Numbered from the stretch's first letter, positions 47,709 to 57,832 are shown. The stretch is 64,000 nt of DNA from Microvirga lenta (GCF_020532555.1 NZ_JAJBBR010000013.1:62001-126000), one strand, 5' to 3'. Numbers and translations: made by a program. Notes: generated by a model from the sequence alone, not told the origin.

Positions 47709-49103
47709 TTACTCGCCCGGAGAAAGCATGGTCTCGGGCCGCACGACGGCGTGGAAGTGATCCTCCGCGACACCGGCCTTGAGGGCCTCTTCCTTCAGGG
47801 TCGTGCCGTTCTTGTGCGCCGATTTCGCGATGGCGGCCGCCTTGTCGTAGCCGATGGACGGGGCGAGAGCCGTCACGAGCATGAGGGAACGCTGCATCAG
47901 GTCGCCGATGCGCTCGTGGTTGGGCTCGATGCCGACCACGCAGTGATCGGTGAAGCTGATGGCGCCGTCCGCCAGCAGGCGGATCGACTGCAGCACCGCA
48001 TTGGCGATCACAGGCTTGAACACGTTGAGCTCGAAATGGCCCTGGCTGCCCGCGAAGGTGACCGTGGTCTGATTGCCGGCCACCTGCGCGCACAGCATCG
48101 TCATGGCCTCGGCCTGGGTCGGGTTGACCTTGCCGGGCATGATGGAGGAGCCGGGCTCGTTCTCAGGCAAGGAGATCTCGCCGAGACCCGAGCGCGGGCC
48201 GGAGCCCATCAGGCGGATGTCGTTGGCGATCTTGAACAGGCCGGCCGAGAGGCTGGCCAGGGCGCCGTGGGTGAAGACGAGCGCGTCGTGCGAGGCGAGC
48301 GCCTCGAATTTGTTCGCCGCCGAGGTGAAGGGCAGGGCGGTGAGTTCCACGACCTTCTGGGCGAAGCGGTCCGCGAATTCCGGATGGGCATTGAGGCCGG
48401 TGCCGACCGCGGTGCCGCCCTGGGCGAGGGCATAGATGCCGGGGAGCGTCGCCTCGATCCGGGCGATGCCGAGCTGGATCTGCATGGCATAGCCGGAGAA
48501 TTCCTGCCCGAGCGTGACGGGCGTCGCATCCTGCAGGTGCGTGCGTCCGATCTTGACGATGTCCTTGAAGGCATCGGCCTTCGCGTCCAGCGCCTTGTGC
48601 AGGTGGCGGAGGGCGGGCAGCAGCCGGTCGTTGATCTCCCGCGCGACCGCAATGTGCATGGCGGTCGGGAAGCTGTCGTTCGAGGACTGGCCCATATTCA
48701 CGTGGTCGTTGGGGTGAACGGGCTTCTTGCTGCCGCGCTCGCCGCCAAGGCGCTCGATGGCGAGGTTCGACAGAACCTCGTTCATGTTCATGTTGGACTG
48801 GGTGCCCGAGCCCGTCTGGTAGATCACCAGGGGAAACTCGTCGTCGTGCTTGCCCTGAACCACGTCGGCCGCAGCATCCGCGATGGCATCGGCCAGGCGG
48901 GGATCGAGCTTGCCGAGATCCTTGTTCACCAGGGCCGCGGCCTGCTTCACGATGGCCAGAGCATGGACCAGGGGAAGGGGCATGCGGTCGGCGCCGATGC
49001 GGAAATTCTGGATCGAACGCTGCGTCTGGGCACCCCAGAGCTTGTCGGCGGGAACTTCGATGGGGCCGAAGGTATCTGTTTCGATACGGGTAGCGGGCGA
49101 CAT
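47709..49103 (-). CDS. fumC: Fumarate hydratase class II (fumarase C)
   Basis: Iron-independent fumarase of the citric acid cycle. 464 residues. The superfamily signature [13 protein letters not shown] is present near residue 318, with the substrate motifs [15 protein letters not shown] near 100, [13 protein letters not shown] near 139 and the [15 protein letters not shown] region near 187. GAGGTCAGG precedes the ATG on the minus strand. Divergent from the P450 gene with 67 bases between the starts. Confidence 0.97.
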   Translation of the reverse strand: MSPATRIETDTFGPIEVPADKLWGAQTQRSIQNFRIGADRMPLPLVHALAIVKQAAALVNKDLGKLDPRLADAIADAAADVVQGKHDDEFPLVIYQTGSGTQSNMNMNEVLSNLAIERLGGERGSKKPVHPNDHVNMGQSSNDSFPTAMHIAVAREINDRLLPALRHLHKALDAKADAFKDIVKIGRTHLQDATPVTLGQEFSGYAMQIQLGIARIEATLPGIYALAQGGTAVGTGLNAHPEFADRFAQKVVELTALPFTSAANKFEALASHDALVFTHGALASLSAGLFKIANDIRLMGSGPRSGLGEISLPENEPGSSIMPGKVNPTQAEAMTMLCAQVAGNQTTVTFAGSQGHFELNVFKPVIANAVLQSIRLLADGAISFTDHCVVGIEPNHERIGDLMQRSLMLVTALAPSIGYDKAAAIAKSAHKNGTTLKEEALKAGVAEDHFHAVVRPETMLSPGE

Positions 49104-49170
49104 CCTGACCTCTTTCGATGGAGTTTCGTGTTCTTATCTCAAAGTTGTGCGCCCGCAACAGCGAACCAGC

Positions 49171-50586
49171 ATGGAGGCCTTGCAAAATCCGATGACCGGA
49201 ACCCTCGAAGTGCCTCTTTTCCGCCCGCCGGCGCCGACGCCGCTCTCCGAACCGCCCGGCCTTCTGTCCTTCCTGCTGGCCCTGCGCCGCAATCCGCTCA
49301 CCACCTGGACCGAACGGCATTTCGAAGAGCCGGTCCTGTCCGGAGAGGGTGTCCTGGGCCGCATCACGGTGGTGAACGACCCCGCCGTCATTCGCCACAT
49401 CCTCCTGGATAACGCAGCCAACTACCGAAAAGACGATCTCCAGTTGCGGGTTTTGGCTCCGGGCCTCGGCCGCGGGCTCCTCACGGCGGAAGGGGATGAG
49501 TGGAAGCTCCAGCGCCGCACCATCTCGCCCCTGTTCACGCCGCGCACCGTGGGCAGCTTCTTCCCCGCCATGGTCGGATCGGCCGAGCGGCTCATCCGGC
49601 GCTGGCTGCGGCGGCCCGACGGCAGAATCGTCGACGCCTCCGTCGAGATGACCCGCGTGACCCTGGACGTGCTGGAGCGGACGATCTTCACCCAGGGCGT
49701 CGCCCGCGATCCCGATGCCCTCGGACGCGCCATTACCCGCTACTTCGAAGGACTGGGGCGGGTCGATCCCGTGGACATCTTCGGGCTTCCCGCCTGGATT
49801 CCCCGTGTCGGGCGCTGGCGGGCAAAGCCGGCCATCCGTTTCTTCGAGGAGCTGGTCGGGGAACTGATCGAAGGAAGACGGGCGCTGCTCGCCCGGGGCG
49901 ATCCGGCACCGCGGGACCTGCTGACGCTCCTCCTGGAGGCGGCGGACCCGGAGACCGGCAAGGGGTTGAGCGATATCGAGCTGCGCGCCAACATCGTCAC
50001 CTTCATCGGCGCCGGGCACGAGACCACCGCCAATGCCCTGTCATGGTCGCTCTATCTGCTGTCCCAGGACGAGCGGGCCCGCAGCCGGATCGAGCAGGAG
50101 GTGGACGAGGTCCTGGGGGAGGGGCCCTTCGAACCGCACCATCTGGAAGGGCTGGTCTATACCCGCGCGGTTCTCGACGAGGCGATGCGCCTCTACCCTC
50201 CCGCGCCGTTCCTGAGCCGCGCGGCCGTCGAGGACGACCAGATCGGGGATCTGCATATTCCTGCCGGATCCATCGTGACGGTCGCGCCCTACGTCCTCCA
50301 CCGGCACCGAACCTTGTGGGACCACCCCGACGCTTTCCGCCCCGAGCGCTTCCTGCCTGAGGAGCGCGGACGCATCGACCGCTTCGCCTATCTTCCCTTC
50401 GGGGCGGGTCCCCGGGTCTGCATCGGCGCGAGCTTTTCGTTGCAGGAGGCGGTGATCGTGCTGGCGAGCATCGTCCGGACCGTCAGGCTCGATCTCGTGG
50501 AGGGCCACGAGGTGGTGCCGCTGCACCGAATCACCCTCAGGCCGCGCGACGGCCTGCCGATGCGCCTGACGAGGCGCAAAGGCTGA
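49171..50586 (+). CDS. Cytochrome P450
   Basis: 471-residue soluble bacterial P450. The I-helix oxygen-activation motif GAGHETT is at 280-286, the K-helix ExxR in LDEAMRLYPPAP near 340, and the heme-ligand loop FGAGPRVCIGASF has its cysteine at 417. The sequence is closer to long-chain fatty-acid/CYP102-like or CYP1xx bacterial types than to plant forms, but the substrate is not predictable. The frame is open upstream over fumC; I start at ATG 49171, though ATG 49192 with GGAGG at 49173-49177 is also possible. No reductase partner in the window. Confidence 0.93.
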   Translation: MEALQNPMTGTLEVPLFRPPAPTPLSEPPGLLSFLLALRRNPLTTWTERHFEEPVLSGEGVLGRITVVNDPAVIRHILLDNAANYRKDDLQLRVLAPGLGRGLLTAEGDEWKLQRRTISPLFTPRTVGSFFPAMVGSAERLIRRWLRRPDGRIVDASVEMTRVTLDVLERTIFTQGVARDPDALGRAITRYFEGLGRVDPVDIFGLPAWIPRVGRWRAKPAIRFFEELVGELIEGRRALLARGDPAPRDLLTLLLEAADPETGKGLSDIELRANIVTFIGAGHETTANALSWSLYLLSQDERARSRIEQEVDEVLGEGPFEPHHLEGLVYTRAVLDEAMRLYPPAPFLSRAAVEDDQIGDLHIPAGSIVTVAPYVLHRHRTLWDHPDAFRPERFLPEERGRIDRFAYLPFGAGPRVCIGASFSLQEAVIVLASIVRTVRLDLVEGHEVVPLHRITLRPRDGLPMRLTRRKG

Positions 50587-50622
50587 CATGCCGGAACGGC
50601 GGGAGCGGTCGGTCGGAAGGGA

Positions 50623-51243
50623 TCAGCTCTTCTTCCGGAAGGCGTCGAGGCTGACCACTTCGGCGCTGCCGGTCTGGCCGGGCTCGGTCGCTTCCTTCTG
50701 AGCCTCGCCCGTCTGCCCCTGTGCCGCAGGCTGCTCCTGCGGGGCGCCCGGTTCAGGCTTGTCGGCGGCGGGCTTCTTCTCGGCCGCAGGCTTGCGAGGC
50801 TGCTTGAGTTCGACGGGAGGCGAGTCGCTGCTGCGGGCCGGCACCGGAGCGGGCGGGGCCTCCACGATTTCCTCCTCCTCGTCGTCCGGGCTGTCGAATT
50901 TCAATCCGAACTGGACCGAGGGATCGAAGAAGCCCGTGAGAGAATCGAACGGGACGAGCAGGCGCTCGGGAACGCCGGAAAACGACAACCCGATCTCGAA
51001 GGCATGTTCGGTCACCCCGAGATCCCAGAACTGATGCTGGAGGACGATCGTCATCTCCTGCGGATACTTTTCGCGCAGGCGGTTCGACAGGCGCACGCCG
51101 GGGAAGTCGGTGCGGAAAGAGATGTAGAAGTGATGCTCGCCCGGAAGGCCGTCCTTCGCGGTATCGACCAAAACCTTGCGCACGACGCCCCGGAGGGCGT
51201 CCTGAACCAGGAGATCGTAACGGATCAGGTCTTTGACGGCCAT
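50623..51243 (-). CDS. sspB: ClpXP adaptor protein SspB, alphaproteobacterial type
   Basis: Delivers ssrA-tagged proteins to ClpXP. The 206 residues comprise a folded peptide-binding domain (DLIRYDLLVQDALRGVVRKVL...VTEHAFEIGLSFSGVPERLLVPFDSLTGFFDPSVQFGL, to about 115), an acidic/Pro/Ala-rich flexible linker and a conserved C-terminal ClpX-binding tail AEVVSLDAFRKKS. Divergent from thyA across 277 bases that contain two small dyads (GGCAGT/ACTGCC near 51306 and CCTGCC/GGCAGG near 51343). Confidence 0.93.
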   Translation of the reverse strand: MAVKDLIRYDLLVQDALRGVVRKVLVDTAKDGLPGEHHFYISFRTDFPGVRLSNRLREKYPQEMTIVLQHQFWDLGVTEHAFEIGLSFSGVPERLLVPFDSLTGFFDPSVQFGLKFDSPDDEEEEIVEAPPAPVPARSSDSPPVELKQPRKPAAEKKPAADKPEPGAPQEQPAAQGQTGEAQKEATEPGQTGSAEVVSLDAFRKKS

Positions 51244-51520
51244 ATGAAAGCCCTTGAAAAAAGAAAAATGGAGACTTCTGTCGCCAGAGGCCTCCGAACC
51301 CGCCCGGCAGTCAACTGCCAGGGTCTTGATCCGGTTTCAAGCCCTGCCGAGGCAGGTCCCGACGCCGGAGCAGCATGGACATTTCCAGCCTTGCGGCCGG
51401 CCGCGACAGTATAGGAAAGGCCGACGGAATTTGAAAGACCGGGGACAAGTTCGCGAAACAGCGATATTGCCTCTCGGAACGGGAGTGCCCACCACATTAT
51501 GATGGGGCGAGGAGCCTGTC

Positions 51521-52315
51521 ATGCAAGCCTATCACGATCTGTTACGCCGCATCTTGGACGAAGGCGTCCGCAAGGACGACCGGACGGGAACCGGGACGAT
51601 CTCCGTCTTCGGCCATCAGATGCGTTTCGATCTGAGCGAGGGCTTTCCTCTCGTCACCACCAAGAAGCTGCATCTGAGATCCATCGTTCACGAGCTTCTC
51701 TGGTTCCTGAAGGGCGATACGAATATCGGATACCTGAAGGAGAACGGCGTCTCGATCTGGGACGAATGGGCCGACGAGAACGGCGACCTCGGGCCGGTCT
51801 ACGGCAAGCAGTGGCGCTCCTGGGCGAAGCCCGATGGCGGCACGGTCGACCAGATCCAGTGGGTGCTCGACGAGATCCGCCGCAATCCGGATTCCCGGCG
51901 CCTGATCGTCTCCGCCTGGAACCCGGCCGATCTCGACAAGATGGCCCTCGCACCCTGCCACTGCCTGTTCCAATTCTACGTGGCCGAGGGACGCCTGTCC
52001 TGCCAGCTCTATCAACGCTCGGCGGACGTGTTCCTCGGCGTGCCGTTCAACATCGCGTCCTATGCGCTGCTCACGCACATGATGGCCCAGGCCTCCGGGC
52101 TGCAGCCCGGCGACTTCGTCCATTCCTTCGGCGACGCCCATCTCTACCTGAACCACCTGGAGCAGGCCCGCCTGCAGCTGTCCCGAGATCCGCGGCCGCT
52201 GCCGAAGCTGCGGCTCAACCCGACCGTGCGCTCCCTCTTCGACTTCACCTTCGAGGACATCGCAATCGAGGATTACGACCCGCATCCGGCCATCAAGGCT
52301 CCCGTCGCGGTCTAG
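51521..52315 (+). CDS. thyA: Thymidylate synthase ThyA
   Basis: Methylates dUMP to dTMP using methylene-tetrahydrofolate. 264 residues, the standard length. The nucleophile is Cys146 in [30 protein letters not shown] at the start, [37 protein letters not shown] and [12 protein letters not shown] are all present. GGCGAGGAG precedes the ATG. It heads the run thyA-DUF2293-GNAT-folA; FolA regenerates the folate that ThyA oxidises. Confidence 0.98.
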   Translation: MQAYHDLLRRILDEGVRKDDRTGTGTISVFGHQMRFDLSEGFPLVTTKKLHLRSIVHELLWFLKGDTNIGYLKENGVSIWDEWADENGDLGPVYGKQWRSWAKPDGGTVDQIQWVLDEIRRNPDSRRLIVSAWNPADLDKMALAPCHCLFQFYVAEGRLSCQLYQRSADVFLGVPFNIASYALLTHMMAQASGLQPGDFVHSFGDAHLYLNHLEQARLQLSRDPRPLPKLRLNPTVRSLFDFTFEDIAIEDYDPHPAIKAPVAV

Positions 52316-52321
52316 GCTTCC

Positions 52322-52627
52322 ATGAACAGGCGCGAGGCCATCGAGAGTGCCGTCCGAATCCTCGCGCCGCGCATCCCGCGGCACGAATTCGAGGCGGTGA
52401 CGGATCATGCCCTCGGCAGCAGGGGGCTCCACACGGCGTCGCCGGAGGCGGCGGCCTGGCTCTCCCTCGTCGCCTATATCCGTCACCGCTTCACGGATTA
52501 CGACAGTCTCCTGGACGAGGGCTACGATGTGGAGAGCGCCCGTTTCTTCGTGCTCGACGACATGAACGGGATTCTCGAAGGATGGGGATCGCCCCGCCGC
52601 GTGCAGGCGGAGGACGAGGCCGATTAG
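52322..52627 (+). CDS. DUF2293-like protein
   Basis: 101 residues, six bases after thyA. The C-terminal half VAYIRHRFTDYDSLLDEGYDVESARFFVLDDMNGILEGWG matches the DUF2293 pattern (H-x-x-TDYD-x-LL...A-x-x-x-V...I-x-x-W) found in small conserved bacterial proteins of unknown function. Position inside a thymidylate/folate cluster suggests cotranscription but not a defined role. Confidence 0.75.
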   Translation: MNRREAIESAVRILAPRIPRHEFEAVTDHALGSRGLHTASPEAAAWLSLVAYIRHRFTDYDSLLDEGYDVESARFFVLDDMNGILEGWGSPRRVQAEDEAD

Positions 52628-52665
52628 GGCTCGACAGAACGCCCAAGCTTGGGCACAAACTCTTC

Positions 52666-53148
52666 ATGTCTCTCATCATCCGCCAGGCCGAACCCCGGGA
52701 CGCCTCCCAAGTGTTCGCATTCATCCGCGAGCTTGCCGAGTACGAACGGCTGGCCCACGAGGTCGATGCGACGGAGGAGGGCATCGCGAAAGCTCTTTTC
52801 GCGCCCGAACCGCGCGTCTTCGCGGACATTGCGGAATGGGACGGTAAGCCGGCGGGCTTCGCCCTGTGGTTCTACAACTTCTCCACCTTCCGCGGCCGTC
52901 ACGGCATCTACCTCGAGGATCTCTTCGTCCGGCCCGACTTCCGGTCGAAGGGAATCGGCAAGGCCCTCCTGCGCCACCTGGCGCAGCGATGCCTCGCGGA
53001 GGGACTGGCGCGGCTCGAATGGTGGGTGCTCGACTGGAACGAGCCGGCCCTGCGCTTCTACCGGTCCATCGGAGCCGTGCCCATGGACGAGTGGACGGTG
53101 CAGCGCGTGACCGGCGATCAACTCCTCAATCTCGCGGAGGCGTCGTGA
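52666..53148 (+). CDS. GNAT-family N-acetyltransferase
   Basis: 160 residues. The acetyl-CoA loop of motif A is seen in LEDLFVRPDFRSKGIGKALLRHLAQRC (R/Q-x-x-G-x-G/A as RSKGIGKA), and the C-terminal motif B as WWVLDWNEPALRFYRSIGA. This subtype resembles diamine/thialysine acetyltransferases (for example the WNxPSxxFY-like stretch), so a polyamine or lysine-analogue substrate is possible. The start ATG 52666 has no strong Shine-Dalgarno. The stop overlaps the folA start. Confidence 0.9.
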   Translation: MSLIIRQAEPRDASQVFAFIRELAEYERLAHEVDATEEGIAKALFAPEPRVFADIAEWDGKPAGFALWFYNFSTFRGRHGIYLEDLFVRPDFRSKGIGKALLRHLAQRCLAEGLARLEWWVLDWNEPALRFYRSIGAVPMDEWTVQRVTGDQLLNLAEAS

Positions 53149-53657
53149 CCGCACCCCTCATCATCGTCGTTGCCGTCGCCGAGAACGGAGTCATCGGGCG
53201 GGACAACCAGCTCCTCTGGCGGCTCAGGACGGACCTGCGGCGTTTTCGCGAGCTCACCTGGGGCAAGCCGATGATCATGGGACGCAAGACGTTCCAATCG
53301 CTGGGCAAACCGCTGCCGGGACGGGAGTCCATCGTTCTGACCCGGGATCCGGCCTTCTCCGCGGAGGGCGTCCATGTGGCCCGGTCCTGGGATGAGGCCG
53401 TCGCGTTGGGCTCCTCCGTCGCGCAGGCCATGGGCGCGGAGGAGGTGGCCGTGGCGGGCGGAGCGGAAATCTACGCTCTCGCGCTGCCGCATGTGCAGAA
53501 AATCTACCTCACCGAAGTTCACGCCTCTCCGGAGGGCGATACGATCTTCCCGGATTTCGACAGGTCACGCTTCCGTGAAGTGCGACGTAGTGAACATCGA
53601 AAAGGGGCCGACGACGAGCATTCGTTTACCTTCATCGACCTGGAACGTCGCACTTAA
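53145..53657 (+). CDS. folA: Dihydrofolate reductase
   Basis: NADPH-dependent reduction of dihydrofolate. 170 residues. Characteristic blocks: VVAVAENGVIGRDNQLLWRL at the N-terminus, KPMIMGRKTFQSLGKPLPGRESIVLTR near 42-68, and GGAEIYALALPHVQKIYLTEV near 105-125. The start is GTG at 53145, overlapping the GNAT stop as GTGA, with GCGGAGG upstream; the longer frame starting within the GNAT gene is not used. Last gene of the thyA cluster. Confidence 0.95.
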   Translation: MTAPLIIVVAVAENGVIGRDNQLLWRLRTDLRRFRELTWGKPMIMGRKTFQSLGKPLPGRESIVLTRDPAFSAEGVHVARSWDEAVALGSSVAQAMGAEEVAVAGGAEIYALALPHVQKIYLTEVHASPEGDTIFPDFDRSRFREVRRSEHRKGADDEHSFTFIDLERRT

Positions 53658-53792
53658 GGCCTTGAAGAGTTGACGAAAGCCCCGACAATCACCAAGTCGC
53701 AGCCTTGACAGGCGGGAGAAACAACACCCACAACCGCCTTATACCTTTTCGGCTCGACCGGCCGGACTTTTCAGAGTGAGGAATGGCAACCT

Positions 53793-54959
53793 ATGCCTTG
53801 GAGTAACCAAAGCGGCGGCGGCGGCGGCCCATGGGGCCAGCGCGGCGGATCGGGAGGCGGCGGCAAGAGCCCTTGGGGGTCAGGCGGCCCGCAGGGGAAT
53901 GGCGCGCCTCCGGACTTGGAGGACATCCTGCGCCGCAGCCAGGACCGTCTCAAGGACTTCCTGCCCGGCGGCGGGGGCTCCATGGGCAGCAAGGGGCTGG
54001 CCATCCTCGTCCTCGGCGTGATCGCCGTCTGGCTGTTGACCGGGTTCTATACGGTCCGGCCGAACGAGGTCGGCATCAACATGATCTTCGGGCGCTATAC
54101 TGGCACCACCGGCGAGGGCCTGCGCTACAATCTTCCCTATCCGATCGGCCGCGTCATCAAGCCGAACGTCACCGAGCAGCAGCGGATCGAGGTGGGTTAC
54201 CGCTCGACCAGCGGTCAGGCCCGCCCGCGGGACGTGATCGAAGAGAGCCTGATGCTCACGGGCGACGAGAACATCATCGACATCGATTTCGACGTGGTCT
54301 GGCAGGTCAACGCGGCCCGGGCCCAGGATTTCGTCTTCAATCTCCAGAACCCGCAGGGCACCATCAAGTCCGTGGCCGAAAGCGCCATGCGCGAGGTGGT
54401 CGGCCGCCGCAACATCCAGGCGATCCTCACCACCGAGCAGGCGAGCGTGGCCCAGGAGGTGCGTCAGATCATGCAGGAGGCTCTGGATGCCTACGGCGCC
54501 GGCGTGCTGGTCAACGTGGTGCAGCTCCAGGCGGCTCAGCCTCCGTCCGAGGTGCGTCAGGCCTTCTTCGACGTCAACGCAGCCCAGCAGGATGCGGTGC
54601 GCGTCCAGAACGAGGCCCAGACTTTCGCCAGCCGCGTGGTTCCCGAGGCCCGAGGCGAGGCTGCCCGTACGGTGCAGCAGGCCGAGGCCTACCGCGAACA
54701 GTCCGTGGCCGACGCGTCAGGTCAGGCGGCCCGCTTCCGCCAGGTCTACGAAGAGTACCGCAAGGCACCCGACGTGATCCGCGAGCGCATGTTCATCGAG
54801 ACGATGGAGCGGGTTCTCGGCGGCGTCGACAAGATCATCATCGACCCGAACAGCGGACAGGGGGTCGTTCCCTATCTTCCGCTCAATGAACTACAGAGCC
54901 GGCCGCAACAGCCTCAGCCGCAGGCCAATGCGCCGGTCCAGCAAGGAGCGATGCGATGA
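53793..54959 (+). CDS. hflK: FtsH protease modulator HflK
   Basis: Membrane SPFH/band-7 protein that forms with HflC the large cage around FtsH. 388 residues: a Gly/Ser/Asn-rich cytoplasmic N-terminus (about 1-60), one membrane segment (about 65-85, GLAILVLGVIAVWLLTGFYTV), the band-7 domain (RPNEVGINMIFGRYTGTTGEGL...) and a helical Ala/Gln/Arg-rich region, ending with a Gln/Pro-rich tail. ATGA overlap with hflC. Confidence 0.95.
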   Translation: MPWSNQSGGGGGPWGQRGGSGGGGKSPWGSGGPQGNGAPPDLEDILRRSQDRLKDFLPGGGGSMGSKGLAILVLGVIAVWLLTGFYTVRPNEVGINMIFGRYTGTTGEGLRYNLPYPIGRVIKPNVTEQQRIEVGYRSTSGQARPRDVIEESLMLTGDENIIDIDFDVVWQVNAARAQDFVFNLQNPQGTIKSVAESAMREVVGRRNIQAILTTEQASVAQEVRQIMQEALDAYGAGVLVNVVQLQAAQPPSEVRQAFFDVNAAQQDAVRVQNEAQTFASRVVPEARGEAARTVQQAEAYREQSVADASGQAARFRQVYEEYRKAPDVIRERMFIETMERVLGGVDKIIIDPNSGQGVVPYLPLNELQSRPQQPQPQANAPVQQGAMR

Positions 54960-55975
54960 ACAACTCGACCTTTCGCACCGGTCTCCTGATCCTCCTGGGC
55001 CTGGCCCTGATCGTGCTCTACAGCTCGGTCTTCATCGTGCAGCAGACCCAGTATGCCCTGGTGCTGCGCTTCGGCGCCGTCCAGTCGGAGATCCGCGATC
55101 CGGGCCTCCACTTCAAAGTGCCGCTGATCGACAACGTGACCTACTTCGACAAGCGCGTGCTGGATCTCGACCTGCCGGTTCAGACCCTGCTCTCCGCGGA
55201 CCGCCAGAACCTGGAGGTCGATGCCTTCACGCGCTATCGGATCATCGATCCGCTCAAGTTCTATCAGGCCGTCGGCAACATCGCCCTGGCCAACCAGCGG
55301 CTCGCGAGCTTCACCAACTCGACCATGCGTAACATCCTGGCGAGCGCCTCCCGCGACGCCATCGTCCGCACCGACCGCGCGGACCTGATGAACCGCATTC
55401 AGGACGAGGTGAACCGGCAGGCCGCAAGTCTCGGCATCGAAATGATCGACGTGCGTCTCACCCGCGTCGATCTGCCCGCGGCGAACAGCCAGGCCGTCTA
55501 CCAGCGCATGCGCACGGAGCGCGAGCGCGAGGCTGCCGACCTGCGCGCCAACGGTCAGCAGCAGGCGCAGATGATCCGCGCCCGTGCCGAGCGCGAGGCG
55601 ACGATCATCCGGGCGGAAGCGAACCGTCAGGCCGAGGAGCTGCGCGGTCAGGGCGACGCGGACAAGAACCGCATCCTGGCGGAGGCTTTCGGCCTGGATC
55701 CGGACTTCTTCGCCTTCTACCGCTCCATGCAGGCCTACGAGGGGGGGCTGAGGTCGGGCGATACACGCCTCGTGCTGAGCCCGAACTCGGAGTTCTTCCG
55801 CTACTTCAACACCACCGCCGGAAGGCGGAACGGTGAGGGTGGAACGACAGGCTCGACGCAGCCGGCCCCTGCTGCTCCGGCTCAGGCACCGGCTTCGCCC
55901 GCGCCCATCACGCCAGCTCCGGCCGCAACCGCTCCGGTTGCGCCGGCGCCTCTCCAGCCCGCTCCAGCCCAGTAA
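54956..55975 (+). CDS. hflC: FtsH protease modulator HflC
   Basis: Second SPFH subunit of the HflKC complex. 339 residues: membrane segment at about 9-27, band-7 domain (VQQTQYALVLRFGAVQSEIRDPGLHFKVPLID...), then a long helix (MRTEREREAADLRANGQQQAQMIRARAEREA...) and a C-terminal tail of about 50 residues made of Ala/Pro repeats, which is longer than in E. coli HflC and low-complexity. Overlaps hflK by four bases. Confidence 0.95.
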   Translation: MNNSTFRTGLLILLGLALIVLYSSVFIVQQTQYALVLRFGAVQSEIRDPGLHFKVPLIDNVTYFDKRVLDLDLPVQTLLSADRQNLEVDAFTRYRIIDPLKFYQAVGNIALANQRLASFTNSTMRNILASASRDAIVRTDRADLMNRIQDEVNRQAASLGIEMIDVRLTRVDLPAANSQAVYQRMRTEREREAADLRANGQQQAQMIRARAEREATIIRAEANRQAEELRGQGDADKNRILAEAFGLDPDFFAFYRSMQAYEGGLRSGDTRLVLSPNSEFFRYFNTTAGRRNGEGGTTGSTQPAPAAPAQAPASPAPITPAPAATAPVAPAPLQPAPAQ

Positions 55976-55983
55976 GAGTAACG

Positions 55984-56175
55984 ATGCTGGACCTGATTGC
56001 AGCCCTCGGCCTCGCTCTTGCGGTCGAGGGCATTCTATTTGCAGCTTTTCCAGACGGCATGCGGCGGGCCATGTTCGAGGCGGCGCACAGCCCCAGTGAC
56101 CGGATGCGCCTTGTCGGGATCATCTCCGCCATCTTCGGCATCGGGATCATCTGGATCGTGCGCCAGTTCGGGTGA
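55984..56175 (+). CDS. DUF2065 membrane protein
   Basis: 63 residues with two membrane spans (about 3-22 and 42-60) and a short loop containing FPDGMRRAMFEAAHSPSDRMR. This is the DUF2065 family, a conserved small protein that sits between hflC and the Do-like protease gene in many alphaproteobacteria; its function is unknown. Eight bases after hflC with an AAGAGTAACG leader. Confidence 0.9.
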   Translation: MLDLIAALGLALAVEGILFAAFPDGMRRAMFEAAHSPSDRMRLVGIISAIFGIGIIWIVRQFG

Positions 56176-56264
56176 GGCGTCAGCCCCGCTTCCGCCGCAA
56201 TCGACGCTTGAATGACGGACCAGACTGACAATCTATGTTCATATTCTCCGAGAGAGGATCATCA

Positions 56265-57782
56265 ATGACCCAAGTCATGAGCGCGCCGGTGCTTTCCGAG
56301 CCCGCGGTCCAGCAGCGCCTGCTGCGCAGGCTGGCCGCGTCCTGCTTTGCGGTTCTGACCTTCGTTGCAGCGACCATGCCGCTGCCGGCCCAGGCCCGTT
56401 CCGCGCCGGAATCCTTCGCCGATCTGGCTGAGGAGGTCACCGGCGCCGTCGTCAACATCTCCGCCTCGACCACGGTCGAAGCCCGTAACCGGACCCTGCC
56501 GCAACTGCCGCCGGGCACCCCCTTCGAGGACCTCTTCGAGGAGTTCTTCAACAGGCGCGGTCAGCAGGGCGGTCCCAACGGGGACAGCACCCCCTCGCGC
56601 CCGCGCCGCTCCAACTCGCTGGGTTCCGGCTTCGTCATAGATCCCTCGGGGATCGTGGTCACGAACAACCATGTGATCGGCGACGCCAATGACATCAGCG
56701 TGATCTTCTCCGACGGGACGCGTCTCAAGGCCGAGATCGTCGGCAAGGATTCCAAGATCGACCTCGCGGTGCTGAAGGTGAAGTCGGACAAGCCCCTGAA
56801 GGCGGTGCGCTTCGGTGACTCCGAGACCATCCGGCCCGGCGATTGGGTCATGGCGATCGGCAATCCCTTCGGCCTCGGCGGCTCCGTCACGGCGGGCATC
56901 GTTTCGGCCCGCGGGCGCAATATCGAGTCCGGCCCCTACGACAACTACATCCAGACCGACGCCTCCATCAACAAGGGCAATTCGGGCGGGCCGCTCTTCA
57001 ACATGAACGGCGAGGTGATCGGCATCAACACGGCCATCCTCTCGCCTACCGGCGGCTCCGTCGGCATCGGCTTCGCGGTTCCGTCCTCGTCGGCCGTGCC
57101 GATCATCGAGCAGCTGCGCGAGTTCGGCGAAACCCGCCGCGGCTGGCTCGGCGTCCGCATCCAGAACGTGGACGATGCCACGGCCGAAGCCCTGAACCTC
57201 GGAACGGCGCGCGGCGCGCTGATCGCGGGCGTCGACGAGAAGGGGCCTGCGAAGCCTGCGGGTCTGGAAGTGGGTGATGTGATCGTCCGCTTCGACGGCA
57301 AGGAGGTCAAGGATTCCCGCGACCTGCCCCGCATCGTCTCCTCGACCCCCGTGGGCAAGGAAGTCGACGTGGTGATCGTCCGCAAGGGCACCGAGGAGAC
57401 CAAGAAGGTCACTCTCGGACGCCTGGAGGACAGCGAGCAGCAGGCCAGCCTGCAGCAGCCCTCGACGGAAACCCCCACGGTGACGCGTCAGGCTCTCGGC
57501 CTGAACCTGTCCGGCATCACGGAAGAGATGCGCCGCCGCTACAGCCTGAAGGACGACACGAAGGGCGTGGTGATCACCCGCGTCGACCCGAACTCGGCCG
57601 CTTCCGACAAGCGGATCCAGGCCGGCGAGGTGATCGTCGAGGTCAATCAGGAGCCGGTCTCGTCTCCGGCGGACGTGACCAAGAAGATCGACGACCTCAA
57701 GGGGCAGGGCCGCAAGTCCGCGCTCCTGCTCATCGCCAACGCCCAGGGCGAAGTCCGCTTCGTCGCGCTCTCGATCGAGTAG
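56265..57782 (+). CDS. degP: Do-family periplasmic serine endoprotease (DegP-like)
   Basis: Periplasmic protease/chaperone for misfolded proteins. 505 residues from ATG 56265, which has AGAGAGG upstream; an ATG at 56235 would add ten residues but has no ribosome-binding site. A signal peptide (about residues 15-45, ending LPAQARS) precedes the trypsin-like domain with His136, Asp166 and Ser240 (GNSGGPLFN), then two PDZ domains (about 270-365 and 395-490). With hflKC upstream it forms an envelope quality-control group. Strong terminator downstream. Confidence 0.95.
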   Translation: MTQVMSAPVLSEPAVQQRLLRRLAASCFAVLTFVAATMPLPAQARSAPESFADLAEEVTGAVVNISASTTVEARNRTLPQLPPGTPFEDLFEEFFNRRGQQGGPNGDSTPSRPRRSNSLGSGFVIDPSGIVVTNNHVIGDANDISVIFSDGTRLKAEIVGKDSKIDLAVLKVKSDKPLKAVRFGDSETIRPGDWVMAIGNPFGLGGSVTAGIVSARGRNIESGPYDNYIQTDASINKGNSGGPLFNMNGEVIGINTAILSPTGGSVGIGFAVPSSSAVPIIEQLREFGETRRGWLGVRIQNVDDATAEALNLGTARGALIAGVDEKGPAKPAGLEVGDVIVRFDGKEVKDSRDLPRIVSSTPVGKEVDVVIVRKGTEETKKVTLGRLEDSEQQASLQQPSTETPTVTRQALGLNLSGITEEMRRRYSLKDDTKGVVITRVDPNSAASDKRIQAGEVIVEVNQEPVSSPADVTKKIDDLKGQGRKSALLLIANAQGEVRFVALSIE

Positions 57783-57805
57783 GGCGCCTAGAAAAGGCAG
57801 ACATG

Positions 57806-57832
57806 AAAAAGGCGGCCTCGGCCGCCTTTTTT
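57806..57832 (+). terminator. Intrinsic terminator after degP
   Basis: AAAAAGGCGGC (57806-57816) / GCCGCCTTTTTT (57821-57832), loop CTCG. Eleven base pairs with a six-T tail; because of the A run on the left it can act in both directions. Confidence 0.9.

Noticed and set aside
53705-53744. TTGACA and TTATAC upstream of hflK considered as a promoter
   Set aside because: The spacer is 28 bases, far outside the usable range.
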